Both the position numbers and the translations under genes were made by a program. From assembly GCA_013538855.1 (NCBI GenBank), contig JABXJS010000191.1:1-64000 (forward strand): a stretch of 64,000 nt of DNA, written 5' to 3'. Source of the DNA: Herpetosiphonaceae bacterium (GTDB taxonomy: Bacteria > Chloroflexota > Chloroflexia > Chloroflexales > Herpetosiphonaceae). Shown piece by piece: positions 1-9,461 of the stretch. Below the pieces are notes generated by a model. The model was not told the origin of the DNA. It saw nothing but the letters and a program-made list of their open reading frames with translations, and did no database searches. Position 1 is the stretch's first letter. Every line of letters begins with the position of its first letter.

Positions 1-333
1 CCAGCCATCGACCACAGCACACATCTAAGCCTCCCCGTGCGCTGACCGCAGATTCGCCGGGTCGAGGTGCGCTCGCACGCTACGCTCCGCATCAGCGCCC
101 CGCCAGCAGCACGGCGCGCCTGCACCGGATCGCACGCTACCGCCCGCGCACGCCTGCGGCACGACCGGCCCGCACCTGCCGACCAGCCATCGACCACAGC
201 ACACATCCAAGCCTCCCCGCGCGCTGACCGCAGATTCGCCGGGTCGAGGTGCGCTCGCACGCTGCGCTCCGCATCAGCGCCCCGCCAGCAGCACGGCGCG
301 CCTGCACCGGACCGCACGCCACCGCCTGCGCAC
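1..333. repeat. Tandem direct repeat, 182-base period
   Basis: A GC-rich unit starting at 1 is repeated from 183 with only scattered substitutions; the second copy stays similar until about 333. The short open frames across it are Arg/Ala-rich low-complexity translations and are not believable genes. From 334 to 384 I see nothing recognisable. Confidence 0.85.
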
Positions 334-384
334 GGCACCAGCATGGACGACCAGAATCGAACACCGCTGATCACGAGCAGATGC

Positions 385-1143
385 TCAGGCGGGGCGCTGC
401 TGGAGGGCCAGCTCGGCAAAGGTTAAGTCGTGCCAGAGCGCGACATCGATAACCAGCGCATCGGCACCGAGCGACCACGCAACATGTGCGCCCGCCGCCG
501 TGCTTGCGCCAACCAGCAGCGGCTGGCGCGTGAGCTGGCGCACCGTCTGCGCTGCCGCAGCGATCAGCGGCTCAGCAGCGGGACCGACGAGCCGACCGTG
601 GCTGTGCTGACCAAGCGCACGCGGGCCGCGCGCCAGCAGCAGCGCGTCGGCGGCAGCGAGCGCGGGCACGAGATCTGCAAGCGCAGGGCCATCAATCGGA
701 CACTCAACCAGCAGCGGGGCAACCCAGTAGCGGCGCACCGTGCTGAGCAGCGCCTCCGCTGTAGCCACCGTAGTAGTGGCGGTCAGATCGAGGACAAGCC
801 CAGGGTGGGCCTCGGGGTCCAGCTCATCGAGCAGCTCGCTGGCCTCTGCGGGCGTGGTCGCCAGCAGCGTGACTAAGATCGGGCTGCCGCGGCGTGACCA
901 GTGCGGCAGCTCGCGGCGTGCCCGCTGGATCGAGCGGCCGCCGCTGGGCCAGATCACGCCAGCTGGCGTGGCCTCCCAGGCGGGCCAGGTCGTCGAAGTA
1001 GCACTAAGCGGATCGCTGAGCACCGCGCCAACGCCAGCGAGGTTGGCGAGGCGGTCGATGCCTGCGCCATCTAGGCCAGCGCGAGCGACAATAGGCGCGC
1101 TAAGCGCGAGACCATACGGATTGCGCGGCGCGAGTTCGATCAT
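385..1143 (-). CDS. PyrD-like (dihydroorotate dehydrogenase-fold) TIM-barrel protein
   Basis: This 252-residue protein begins MIELAPRNPYGLAL and ends with a GADALVIDVALWHDL segment. Both ends resemble the first strand and the C-terminal phosphate-binding region of the dihydroorotate dehydrogenase family, FMN-dependent TIM barrels. It is shorter than real PyrD (about 300 residues) and the usual catalytic Cys/Ser loop and FMN-contacting lysines are not evident, so an orotate-forming role is doubtful. The frame stays open 57 codons further upstream, but the ATG at 1143 is preceded by GAGGAGG at good spacing and begins the conserved-looking part. It is divergent from the metallopeptidase at 1228. 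Family assignment is by eye. Confidence 0.6.
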   Translation of the reverse strand: MIELAPRNPYGLALSAPIVARAGLDGAGIDRLANLAGVGAVLSDPLSATSTTWPAWEATPAGVIWPSGGRSIQRARRELPHWSRRGSPILVTLLATTPAEASELLDELDPEAHPGLVLDLTATTTVATAEALLSTVRRYWVAPLLVECPIDGPALADLVPALAAADALLLARGPRALGQHSHGRLVGPAAEPLIAAAAQTVRQLTRQPLLVGASTAAGAHVAWSLGADALVIDVALWHDLTFAELALQQRPA

Positions 1144-1227
1144 CGGAGCCTCCTCATTTGACCATAAATCCAATCGCTGGTACTGTAGTCTACCACGTGC
1201 ATTAGCTGTACAAGAGGCGAGGTTCAT

Positions 1228-2613
1228 ATGGCACGTTGGCGCGTTTGGCTGATCCTGCTGGGAGCGCTCTGGCTGCTGCCGGCGCAGGCCCAGGATCAGG
1301 CCGTTGCCTGGCAAGAGCAGACCACAACCTATATGTCGATTTTATATCCGGCAGGCTACGAAGCAGACGCCGCGCGCTACGCCAGCTTTGTTGACGCGAT
1401 CTATGAAGAAGTCACTGCCGCGATCGGCTACCGCCCCGACCCACCGCTAACACTGCGGATCTACCCCACGCTTGAGATTTATCAACAGGTAAATCCGCTG
1501 GCCCGCGTTATTGCTGGCGTGATCGCGCACGCGCACACCGGCCGCCGCGAGATCAGCATCGCGCTGCCCTACACGCAGGGCCACAGCGAGGACGACATTC
1601 GCAACACGGTGCGCCACGAGCTGATGCACATCATCGCCGCCGAGCTATCGTCGGGCCGCCTCTCGACAATGTGGCAAGAGGGCATCGCCCAGTACGTCGA
1701 GCAGCCCTCACCGCAGGTCACAGTCAAGCATGATCTGCTGGCGCAGGCCTACGCCAGCGATCGGCTCCTGCCGTGGGGTCGGCTAGACAGCAACAACACC
1801 ATGTACAACAACCCCGAGGTCGGCTACCCGCAAAGCTGGTCGATGGTCAGCTTTCTCATTCAGCAGTATGGCATGCCTGCGTTTGTGGAGTTTGTGCGCG
1901 CCATGGCCAACGCCAGCGGCTACCGCTCGGCGCTCGAGAGCGTGTACGACAAGAGCGCCGACACGCTGGAGGTCGAGTGGCTAGACCAGCTGCCCAGCTG
2001 GATCAGCAACGACTGGCAGGCCCAGCCAGTCAGCAGCGTCGATTTAGACGCAATCCGCGCCGCGCTGGACGCTGGCCGCTACGCCGAGGCCGAGCAGCAG
2101 GCGCGCGCCGCCCTGGCCACCGCGCCCGCCGAGCAGCAGGCGCAGCTAGAGACGCTGCAGCAGATCGCGCAGAAGGGTGTGCGTGCCGAGAGCGCCTTCA
2201 ACAGCGCGCGCACAGCCTTGCTGCGCGGCGACTATGCCAGCGCCGAGAGCAGCCTGAGCACGGCGCGCACGCTCTACGCACAGCTTGAGCGGGCCGACGT
2301 GCTGGACACCCTCGATATCTACGCCGCGCACATCGCCGACGGGCAGCGCGGCTACACGCTGCTCAGCAGCGCCAAGCAGCAGGTGCGCAGCCTGCGCTGG
2401 AGCGCCGCCCGCTCGAACATTAATCAGGCCGCCGCGCTTTTTGCCAGCCTCGGCGACGCGCAGGGGCAGGCCCAGGCCCAGGCGCTGCTGAACGACCTGA
2501 ACCGGCGCTCGCAGCTAGCGGGCCTTGTGCTGCTGGCGCTGGTGCTGCTGGGCCTGGCCTGGAACATCGACCGCCGCCGCGCTGCCCGCCAGCGCTCACA
2601 GCCCTACCTTTAG
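1228..2613 (+). CDS. Secreted peptidase MA-like zinc metallopeptidase with TPR-like stalk and C-terminal membrane anchor
   Basis: The protein has 461 residues. Residues 1-21 are a signal peptide ending in an AQAQ-type cleavage region. A gluzincin-type site HELMH lies at 130-134 and is followed about 20 residues later by EGIAQYVE, which can supply the third zinc ligand, as in the peptidase MA family. Residues about 260-420 are Ala-rich paired helices resembling TPRs. Near the C terminus is one membrane span (LAGLVLLALVLLGLAW) followed by RRRAAR, so the catalytic domain should be outside the cell, tethered to the membrane. GAGG precedes the ATG. The glycosyltransferase follows after 10 bases and is probably co-transcribed. 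The substrate is unknown. Confidence 0.8.
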   Translation: MARWRVWLILLGALWLLPAQAQDQAVAWQEQTTTYMSILYPAGYEADAARYASFVDAIYEEVTAAIGYRPDPPLTLRIYPTLEIYQQVNPLARVIAGVIAHAHTGRREISIALPYTQGHSEDDIRNTVRHELMHIIAAELSSGRLSTMWQEGIAQYVEQPSPQVTVKHDLLAQAYASDRLLPWGRLDSNNTMYNNPEVGYPQSWSMVSFLIQQYGMPAFVEFVRAMANASGYRSALESVYDKSADTLEVEWLDQLPSWISNDWQAQPVSSVDLDAIRAALDAGRYAEAEQQARAALATAPAEQQAQLETLQQIAQKGVRAESAFNSARTALLRGDYASAESSLSTARTLYAQLERADVLDTLDIYAAHIADGQRGYTLLSSAKQQVRSLRWSAARSNINQAAALFASLGDAQGQAQAQALLNDLNRRSQLAGLVLLALVLLGLAWNIDRRRAARQRSQPYL

Positions 2614-2623
2614 ACTAGACCAT

Positions 2624-4705
2624 ATGATGCAGCATCTCACGTCCTGGCTTCGCTCACTCCTGCCGACCACCAGCCGCCGCCGCTGGACGCTGCTTGCGAT
2701 CCTGCTAGCGGGCCTGGCGCTGCGGCTGCTGCTGTGGGCGCTACCAGTGCACCAGCCAGCCAACGATGAGGTCGAGTATCTCAGCGTCGCCCGCGATCTG
2801 CTGGCTGGGCGCGGCTGGCAGTTCTACGCCAGCTACCCGTGGCTGCGCGCGCCGCTCTACCCGCTCTGGCTGGCCGGCTCGCTGGCGCTGTGCGGCGGCG
2901 ATGCGCACTTGGCGGCGCTGCCCAACATCGCGCTCAGCGTGGTGCAGCTATGGCTGCTGTGGCTGCTTGGCCGCCGCGTCGCCGCCCACGCTGCGCGCGC
3001 CGAGCAGGCCGGGCTGTGGGCCGCAGGCGCAGGCGCGCTGCTGCTCACCCAGGCCACCTTCGCCAACCTGTGGATGAGCGAGACGCTGTGGAGCACGCTG
3101 TGGCTAGTCACGCTGCTGCTGCTGCTGCGCTGGCAGGCGCGGCCAAGCTGGCCCAGCAGCGCGCTCGCTGGCGTGGCGCTGGGGCTGACTATCCTCACGC
3201 GCTCGCTGCCGCTGGCCTTTGCGCCACTGATCGTGGCCTGGATGCTCTGGTGCCAGCGCCGCCGCGCCATTGCGCCAGTTGCCCTGCTCACGCTTGCATG
3301 CTGCGCCACCATTGCGCCGTGGACGCTGCGCAACTGGCGTGCCTATGGCCAGCCAATCCTAGTTGAGACCGGCTTCTCCTACAACCTGTGGGCCTTCAGC
3401 GAGCCAGGGCTGGAGCTGAGCACGATCAACGCGACGCTCTCCGCCATTCCCAACCCCGCCGAGCGCGCCGACTACGCCGCCGATCAAGGCTACGCGCTGC
3501 TGCGCGCCGACCCGGCGATTGTGCTGCGCAAGCTCTGGCCAAACATGGTCTACCTCTGGCGCGTCAAGCCCATCGAGGACCGCTTTCTGCAGCCCAACTA
3601 CTATCGCGATGTGCCGCTGGGCTACTTTGTCGCCGCGCTAGTCTTCGACGATCTGGCCTATGTGCTGCTGCTGCTGGCCGCGCTCTGGGGGCTGGCCCAT
3701 GCGCCGCGCGACCGACGGCTGGCGCTGCTGCTGCTGTGGCTGCTCTATGTCGTTGGCACCACCGCGCTGACCCATGGCGAGGCGCGCTACCGCCACTTTC
3801 TGTGGCCGGTGCTGCTGCCCTACGCGGGCCTCGCCATGGCGCGGGCAGGTGTGGCGACGCCGCGCTGGCAGCGCGCGACAGCAGCAGCAGCAGCGCTGAT
3901 CATCGCCCTGGCCTATCTGCCCAACTATCCCTGGAGCTGGGCCGCCAGCCAGACCGCGCGCGGCTGGCACCGCCAGCAGGGCCAGCAGGCGCTCTCTGTT
4001 CACGATCTTGAGCGCGCCCACCGCGAGTTTGTCGCCGCCGTCAGCGCCGCCCCGTCACCTGATGGCTGGATCGCCCTTGGCTCTGTCGACGAGCTGCGCG
4101 GCGACTTCAGCGCCGCCGCCGAGGACTACGCCGCAGCGATCAATCTCAACACCGACTATCCCGACGGCCCACTGCGCTACGGCCTGCTCAAGCTGCGCCA
4201 GGGCGATCTTGCCGCTGTGCGCGATGCCTGGAATCCACCCTATGTGCCTGATGACGTAATGCTCGACTGGGCCTGGCAGGCCGACGCCCGCCCGCTCACC
4301 ACGACGCTCGACGTTGGCGGCGGCCTCGACCTGGGACTGCTCAGCGGCGTCTACCCTGCGGAGAGCGAGGGCGACACGACCTACCGCTGGACCAGCGCCA
4401 GCACCACGCTGCGGCTGCCTGGCGGCGGCCCGGCGCTGCTGGCCCTGCGCCTGCGTGACCCGCGCCCAAGCGGCGCGCCAGCGGCCAATCTCACCCTCTG
4501 CGCCAGCGCCTGCACGCCGATCAGCAGCTCTGGCAGCTGGCGCGTGATCTGGCTGGTGCTGCCGCAGCAGGCCGACGTGCGCGAGCTACGGCTGATCAGC
4601 CAGCCCTGGCGGCCCGATCTGCTTGGCGTGGCCGCAGACCAGCGCCAGCTCGGCGTCCAACTGGATTGGCTCAGCCTTATGCCGCTGGCAGCCACAGCCC
4701 GCTGA
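2624..4705 (+). CDS. Membrane glycosyltransferase of the PMT/ArnT (GT-C) type with C-terminal TPR region
   Basis: The protein has 693 residues from the ATG at 2624 (a second ATG follows at once). The first membrane span is followed by NDEVEYLSVARDLLAGRG (residues 47-64), the acidic extracytoplasmic loop that holds the catalytic Asp/Glu in polyprenyl-phosphate-sugar-dependent glycosyltransferases. About 10-12 hydrophobic segments fill residues 20-450. Then come a TPR-like stretch (about 470-540) and a beta-rich tail. It likely transfers a sugar from a polyprenyl carrier to an extracytoplasmic acceptor. The open frame begins at 2525 inside the previous gene; I chose 2624 because the earlier part is a shadow translation. 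The acceptor cannot be told from sequence. Confidence 0.78.
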   Translation: MMQHLTSWLRSLLPTTSRRRWTLLAILLAGLALRLLLWALPVHQPANDEVEYLSVARDLLAGRGWQFYASYPWLRAPLYPLWLAGSLALCGGDAHLAALPNIALSVVQLWLLWLLGRRVAAHAARAEQAGLWAAGAGALLLTQATFANLWMSETLWSTLWLVTLLLLLRWQARPSWPSSALAGVALGLTILTRSLPLAFAPLIVAWMLWCQRRRAIAPVALLTLACCATIAPWTLRNWRAYGQPILVETGFSYNLWAFSEPGLELSTINATLSAIPNPAERADYAADQGYALLRADPAIVLRKLWPNMVYLWRVKPIEDRFLQPNYYRDVPLGYFVAALVFDDLAYVLLLLAALWGLAHAPRDRRLALLLLWLLYVVGTTALTHGEARYRHFLWPVLLPYAGLAMARAGVATPRWQRATAAAAALIIALAYLPNYPWSWAASQTARGWHRQQGQQALSVHDLERAHREFVAAVSAAPSPDGWIALGSVDELRGDFSAAAEDYAAAINLNTDYPDGPLRYGLLKLRQGDLAAVRDAWNPPYVPDDVMLDWAWQADARPLTTTLDVGGGLDLGLLSGVYPAESEGDTTYRWTSASTTLRLPGGGPALLALRLRDPRPSGAPAANLTLCASACTPISSSGSWRVIWLVLPQQADVRELRLISQPWRPDLLGVAADQRQLGVQLDWLSLMPLAATAR

Positions 4706-4932
4706 CGCCATAACCGCCAGAGCAGGGTATACTACAAGCAGCAGAAGCACAGGCCAGCGTGAGCAGGCATGGGATTTTTCGCCCATGATTGGGCTGGCGA
4801 GCGTAGCCCTCACCCGGCGCGCGCAGAGCACACCACCTAGGGCATGTGAGGCCGCCCCCACGCTCCCGGCAGGCTTTCGCCCCGCCTGGACTGGCAGGAT
4901 TAGCCCACTTGGTACAATAAAGAAGGAGCATT

Positions 4933-5697
4933 ATGCGGATTCTATTGGTCGATGACAACAACGATATTGTGCGTCTGGTCAGCCAGGTGCTAGAGATCGA
5001 AGGGCACAACGTCGTCGTCGCCCGCGACGGCCTCGAGGCGATGCAGCACTTCGGCACCGCCCGGCCCGACGCCGTGGTGCTCGATGTCAACCTGCCCGTA
5101 ATCGAGGGCTGGGAGGTCTGCCGCCGCATCAAGTCTCACGATAGCAGTATCCCGGTGATGATGCTCACGGTGCGCGCCGAGCGCGTCGATCTCGAGAAAG
5201 GCCGCGCGGTTGGGGCCAACGCCTACCTGGCCAAGCCCTTCGACATCCCCGAGTTTCTGCGCAACCTCAAGGCCATGCTGGCCAAAGCCTACGGCGAGCC
5301 AGAGTACCAGCGCAGCTTCGATCCGGCCAGCCAGTTCGTCAACGCCAACGGCTCCACCGTCTGGGAGGCGTTTGGCCGCGTCGCCACCAGCACCAACGCC
5401 ATGAGCGTGGCGCGCATCGCGATGCCGCCGGGCCTGGAGCAGCAGCAGCGCAGCAATCGCTTCGATGAGGTGCTGATTGTGATCAGCGGCTCCTGCACGG
5501 TCGTGATGGATGGCAAGCCCTACGACCTGACGCCCAACAGCGTGCTGCGCATCCCGGCCAACACGCCCTACCGCGAGCAGGTCAAGGGCGAAAACGCCTG
5601 CATCGCCTGGGCCATCTGCACGCCAGCCTACAGCGTCGATCTGGTCGACTACGCGCAGCCCGAGCCGCCCAGCGCCGATCCTACCGCCACAGAGTAG
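4933..5697 (+). CDS. Response regulator receiver domain fused to a cupin-like domain
   Basis: The protein has 254 residues. Residues 1-120 form a complete receiver domain with acid pocket D7/D8, phosphoacceptor D51 in VVLDVNLP, T79 and K101 in LAKPFD. Residues about 150-235 look like a small cupin barrel (EVLIVISGSCTVVMDGKPYD, then VLRIPANTPYREQ). The first metal-binding His motif of cupins is replaced here by Gln/Arg/Asn, so this may be a sugar or small-ligand binding fold without metal. There is no DNA-binding domain. AAGGAG precedes the ATG, and a TACAAT -10-like box at 4912-4917 suggests a very short leader. No histidine kinase is adjacent. The 4706-4932 gap holds no gene. Confidence 0.8.
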   Translation: MRILLVDDNNDIVRLVSQVLEIEGHNVVVARDGLEAMQHFGTARPDAVVLDVNLPVIEGWEVCRRIKSHDSSIPVMMLTVRAERVDLEKGRAVGANAYLAKPFDIPEFLRNLKAMLAKAYGEPEYQRSFDPASQFVNANGSTVWEAFGRVATSTNAMSVARIAMPPGLEQQQRSNRFDEVLIVISGSCTVVMDGKPYDLTPNSVLRIPANTPYREQVKGENACIAWAICTPAYSVDLVDYAQPEPPSADPTATE

Positions 5698-5760
5698 CCA
5701 GGCCGCTGCACGCCCTGCCATCTCCCATGCTCCCGCTGCACCAAGCCGCAGGGCTGCGCT

Positions 5761-6212
5761 CGTTGTTGGGATGGATGACCGCCGTGGTTGCGCGCTCGCG
5801 CTACAAGCACCATCCGCAGTCGTGCATAGCCAGATGCAGAAAGTCGCCGCCGTGGTTGTGCGCCAGCACGTGCAGCAGCAGCCCAGCCGTGCCGTCCCGA
5901 TCCGCTGCGCGCCGCCGCTATGCGCTGCCGGGCTGCCGCATGCCCGCAGATTCTTGTTGGGATGCATAGCCGTGTGGTTGCGCACCAGCGCGTGCTGCAG
6001 CAAGCGGCAGGCTGTACCGGCCCAGGCAGAAAATCGCCGCCGTGGTTGACCACCCGCGATTGCTGCATCAGGCCGCAAGTCGTGCTGTCCCGATCCGCTG
6101 CGCGCCGCCGCTGTGCGCTGCCGGGCTGCCGCATGCCCGCAGATTCTTGTTGGGATGCATAGCCGTGTGGTTGCGCACCAGCGCGTGCTGCAGTAAGCGG
6201 CAGGTCGTGCAA
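5761..6212. repeat. Tandem minisatellite, 193-base period, about 2.3 copies
   Basis: A unit containing TTGTTGGGATG...CGTGTGGTTG and GTCCCGATCCGCTGCGCGCC recurs with exact 193-base spacing (for example 5895 and 6088). Copies run about 5761-5953, 5954-6146 and 6147-6212. The older left copy is more diverged; the other two are nearly identical. Overlapping short frames translate the repeat and are not genes. The rest of the 5698-6276 gap holds nothing recognisable. Confidence 0.85.
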
Positions 6213-6276
6213 AGCTAACGCGGATGCCAACCCAGAGGTTAGCACCCGCTTCACAGCTCCCGCTGGCCGCTTTGCG

Positions 6277-7215
6277 CTAGTTTAGCGCTGCAGGATCAGC
6301 TGGATCATCAGCCAGCGCAGCAGCGCGTGGCCGTCGATTGACCCACCAGATGCCGCCGAGCACCAGCACGCCGCCGATGATCTGCTCTAGGCTCAGGTGC
6401 TCGCTGAACAGCGGGATCGCCAGCAGCGCCGTGAGCACCGGCTGCCCCAGCAGGCTCACCGACACCACGGTTGCGCGCAGATGGCCCAGCGCATAGTTCA
6501 CCAGCGTCCAGCCGCCGAGGTGCGTGATCAGGCCCAGACCGAGGATGGCCAGCCACGATGTTGAGCTGTAGCCGGTCAGCTGCACGCCGAGGATCAGACA
6601 GACAAGGCCGATGACCACCACGCTGCTCAATGTCGAGATCGCCATAAACGTGCGCATATCAAGCTTGTTGCGCACCTGCTGGGTTGTGAGCAGGCAGCCA
6701 GCGTAGAACACGCCAGCGCCCAGCGCCAGCGCATCGCCCAGGCCCAGCCGCGGGTGACGCAGCATATCGCCGCCGAGCACCAGCAGAATGCCAAGCAGCG
6801 CCACGGCCATGCCCACCCAGAACGAGCGCGGCAGCCGCTCGCGCAGCAGCAGCCAGGCCCCCAGCCCGACAAACAGCGGCGCATCGTTGCCGAGCAGCGT
6901 CGCATTGGCCGCCGAGGTCAGCAGAATCGACGAGTTCCACACCGCAACATCCAGCGCAAAGAACACGCCGCTGAGCGCGGCCAGCAGCACCGTGCGCCGC
7001 GCAGGCCGCGTCGAGCGCCGCACCGTCAGGCCGAGCGGCACCAGCACCGCGCCTGCGATCAGCAGCCGATAAAACGCCGAGGCTGGCCCCGGCATATTCG
7101 CCCACTTCACCCAGATCGCCGACCAGGCGATACACATCACCCCTAGCGCCAGCGCCACATAGGCGCGCCAGGGTCGCTCCTGCTCCGGCACATGAACCTG
7201 CGCAATCGTTGCCAT
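6277..7215 (-). CDS. EamA-family (drug/metabolite transporter superfamily) permease
   Basis: The protein has 312 residues and ten predicted membrane spans arranged as two EamA-type halves of five. The first half starts VALALGVMCIAWSAIWVKWA and includes the conserved FYRLLIAG helix; the second ends with GGVLVLGGIWWVNRRP. Members export amino acids, nucleobases or other metabolites; the substrate here is unknown. The frame opens at 7239, but the ATG at 7215 has an AGGGGTGA ribosome site just upstream and begins a usual N terminus, so I prefer it. The gene stands alone between a repeat array and the restriction-modification remnant. Confidence 0.85.
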   Translation of the reverse strand: MATIAQVHVPEQERPWRAYVALALGVMCIAWSAIWVKWANMPGPASAFYRLLIAGAVLVPLGLTVRRSTRPARRTVLLAALSGVFFALDVAVWNSSILLTSAANATLLGNDAPLFVGLGAWLLLRERLPRSFWVGMAVALLGILLVLGGDMLRHPRLGLGDALALGAGVFYAGCLLTTQQVRNKLDMRTFMAISTLSSVVVIGLVCLILGVQLTGYSSTSWLAILGLGLITHLGGWTLVNYALGHLRATVVSVSLLGQPVLTALLAIPLFSEHLSLEQIIGGVLVLGGIWWVNRRPRAAALADDPADPAALN

Positions 7216-7416
7216 ATGGTCACCCCTTGATGCAAACACAGACCTTCAGCATACCAGAGGTCGCCGCTTTCACCATGAGCCGCATGACGGATTGATCGCA
7301 AAATCAACATACACGCATACCCAAGCCAGCCGCATCGTCCCACCCAAGTAGAACACATGTATGCTAGACTTGCATCAGTACCAAGCACAGAAACGCCCAT
7401 TCTTCCGGAGGTGCCC

Positions 7417-8949
7417 ATGGCTATTATTCAGTCACCTACATCATCAGAGTCGCTGCTGACAAACGTTGACGAATCACGCACAGCAGCGTATGCCCAACTA
7501 AAGCAACGCTCTGCGCTTGGACAATTCTTTACGCCACCAAGCATCGCCCAACATATGGCGCAGCTACTTGAACAGCAGCCAGAACATATAAAATTACTTG
7601 ATCCAGGCGCTGGCGTAGGCATACTTACAGCAGCAGTTGCCACAACTGCGTGCCAATGGACAAGCCCACCAAAGACGATTGAAGCTACACTGTACGAGCT
7701 TGATGCAACATTGCTCCCATTTTTGCAGCGAACCCTCAGCGAGTGTAAAGAATTTTGTGCTATGCATAATGTAGATTTTGTAGCAACCGTGCATAACACC
7801 GACTTTTTAGCTGCAGGTGTCGAATATCTGCAAGGGAACATGTTTCAAAGCATCAGCCATGCTGATTACAATATCGCGATCTTAAATCCACCCTACAAAA
7901 AAATACGCACGAATTCACGGCTTTGGCATTCATTAAAAACCGCTGGCATTAGCACGACAAACCTCTATGCAGCATTCATTTGGGTAGCACAGCTACTCTT
8001 ACAGCAGCATGGCCAGCTTGTAGCAATTACGCCACGCAGCTTCTGCAATGGGCCGTACTTTCAGCTTTTTCGACAAGCTTTTTTACGTGATATTGCTCTC
8101 CGCCAGATCCATATTTTTGATTCGCGCAGCACCAATTTCGACGAGGGTTCAGTGCTGCAAGAAAATATTATTGTTTATGGCATGAAGGGCGGAACACAAA
8201 ACGATGTTATTTTGACCTCAAGTTTTGATGCTCAATCAGCAGTAGCGCTTAAACAGCACGTTCCCTATGGTCAACTTGTCGCCGCTGATGACCCAGATCA
8301 GTTTATCCATCTGCCAGTAGCCCCACACGCTCGGCATCAGAGCACGCGCCTACGTACACTCAACAGTACGCTTCAGGATCTAGGATTGAGCGTCTCAACT
8401 GGCAGAGTAGTCGATTTTCGGGCCAAAGATTACCTACGGAGTCAGCCGGAAGCTGAGACAGTGCCACTGATTTATCCAATCCATCTCCAAGCAGGCCAGG
8501 TTGTGTGGCCGAACAACACTTCTCGCAAGGCGAATGCAATTCTCAACGAGGAACAGACGACACGCTTACTGGTGCCAACTGGCTGGTATGTCCTTGTCAA
8601 GCGCTTTTGAGCAAAAGAAGAAGCCCGGCGTGTATATGCCGCGCTCTATAATCCGGAACGTATCCCGAGTGCAATGGTTGGGTTTGAAAACCACCTCAAC
8701 TATTATCACGCCCAAGGCTGTCCGCTCGAAGCGAGCATTGCCAAAGGGCTTGTGCTCTATCTTAATTCAACGCTCGTTGATATGTATGTGCGTCAGTTTA
8801 GCGGTCATACGCAAATTAATGCTACTGATTTACGCAAACTCCCTTATCCTTCAAAGGATCAACTGCGCGCACTAGGCCAGCATTTTGATAATGAGTTGCT
8901 ACCACAAGATATGCTTGATCAGTATATTCAGCAGGAGCTAGATGTATGA
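7417..8949 (+). pseudogene. N6-adenine DNA methyltransferase of BsuBI/PstI type, interrupted by one in-frame TGA
   Basis: The frame encodes about 510 residues, the size of M.PstI/M.BsuBI, if the TGA at 8608-8610 (codon 398, right after VKRF) is ignored. The same frame continues without a gap as AKEEARRVYAALYNPERIPS and VGFENHLNYYH, characteristic of this family, so a single base change (such as TCA to TGA) explains the break. The SAM motif LDPGAGVG is at residues 61-68 and the catalytic NPPY at 157-160. GGAGG precedes the ATG at 7417. The region is clearly AT-richer than its neighbours, suggesting acquisition by transfer. The 397-residue product lacks the C-terminal recognition part; stop readthrough or a sequencing error cannot be excluded. 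Confidence 0.85.
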
Positions 8950-9290
8950 CGGATGCCGCAGCACAATAGTATCTCGAACAGCTCGGCATCATGTTAGACC
9001 GCCATGGAAAACTACCAGACATTATTGTGCATCACGTTGACAAGAATTGGCTTGTCCTGATCGAAGCCGTTACCAGCCACGGCCCAATTAATATCAAGCG
9101 CCATCACGAACTCAAGCTTCTGTTTCAGCCTGGCACCGCACCGCTGGTTTTTGTCACCGCTTTTGTCGACCGCACCACTATGTGCCGATATGTGGATGAA
9201 ATCGCCTGGGAAACAGAGGTGTGGATCGCCGATGCGCCCGACCATCTCATTCACTTCAACGGTGAGCGCTTCCTGGGACCATATGCATAG
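8946..9290 (+). pseudogene. Remnant of a BsuBI/PstI-type restriction endonuclease (C-terminal third only)
   Basis: The start ATG overlaps the methylase stop in an ATGA arrangement, as expected of a partner gene. After seven codons (MTDAAAQ) an in-frame TAG occurs at 8967-8969. The frame then runs open as YLEQLGIMLDRHGKLPDIIV and includes LIEAVTSHGPIN, VTAFVDR and IAWETEVWIADAPDHLIHFN, the conserved C-terminal block of the BsuBI/PstI endonuclease family. Known enzymes have over 300 residues; only about 107 family-like residues remain, so roughly two thirds have been deleted and the rest carries a nonsense codon. It should be inactive. The 99-residue stretch from ATG 8991 could still be made but would lack most of the fold. 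Confidence 0.85.
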
Positions 9291-9360
9291 CGCTGTGGCT
9301 GCTGGAGGATACGCTAGATCCGCGCCTGCGGCCTTGCTCCAGCCCGGCGGGCTAGCACTC

Positions 9361-9381
9361 CCAGGCAGCACCTCCAACGTG
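9361..9381. repeat. Short direct repeat, left copy
   Basis: This 21-base sequence (CCAGGCAGCACCTCCAACGTG) recurs at 11623-11643 with two mismatches. The two copies bracket the small lipoprotein/membrane-protein gene group. Confidence 0.6.
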
Positions 9382-9383
9382 CA

Positions 9384-9414
9384 ACACCGCCGACTCATGG
9401 AGAGTCAGCGGTGT
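9384..9414. terminator. Hairpin after the restriction remnant
   Basis: A 12-bp stem (9384-9395 with 9403-9414, one mismatch) and a 7-base loop lie between convergent genes. There is no T-run, so an intrinsic terminator role is only possible. Confidence 0.4.
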
Positions 9415-9461
9415 CCTTGGTCGCGCACAAGCGCAGCCAGCGAGCCTATGCGCAGCGCACG

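Noticed and set aside
67-452. Several Arg/Ala-rich open frames on both strands at the left edge
   Set aside because: They translate the tandem repeat, differ between copies and have no ribosome sites.
430-1252. Long plus-strand frames opposite the PyrD-like gene
   Set aside because: They are shadows of the minus-strand gene in GC-rich DNA; the minus-strand product has recognisable fold motifs and a ribosome site.
5761-6212. Possible CRISPR array
   Set aside because: The unit is 193 bases with no short repeat/unique spacer alternation, and no cas genes are present.
5649-6254. 200-codon minus-strand frame over the 193-base repeat
   Set aside because: Its sequence repeats with the DNA period and shows no domain, so it is a product of the repeat.
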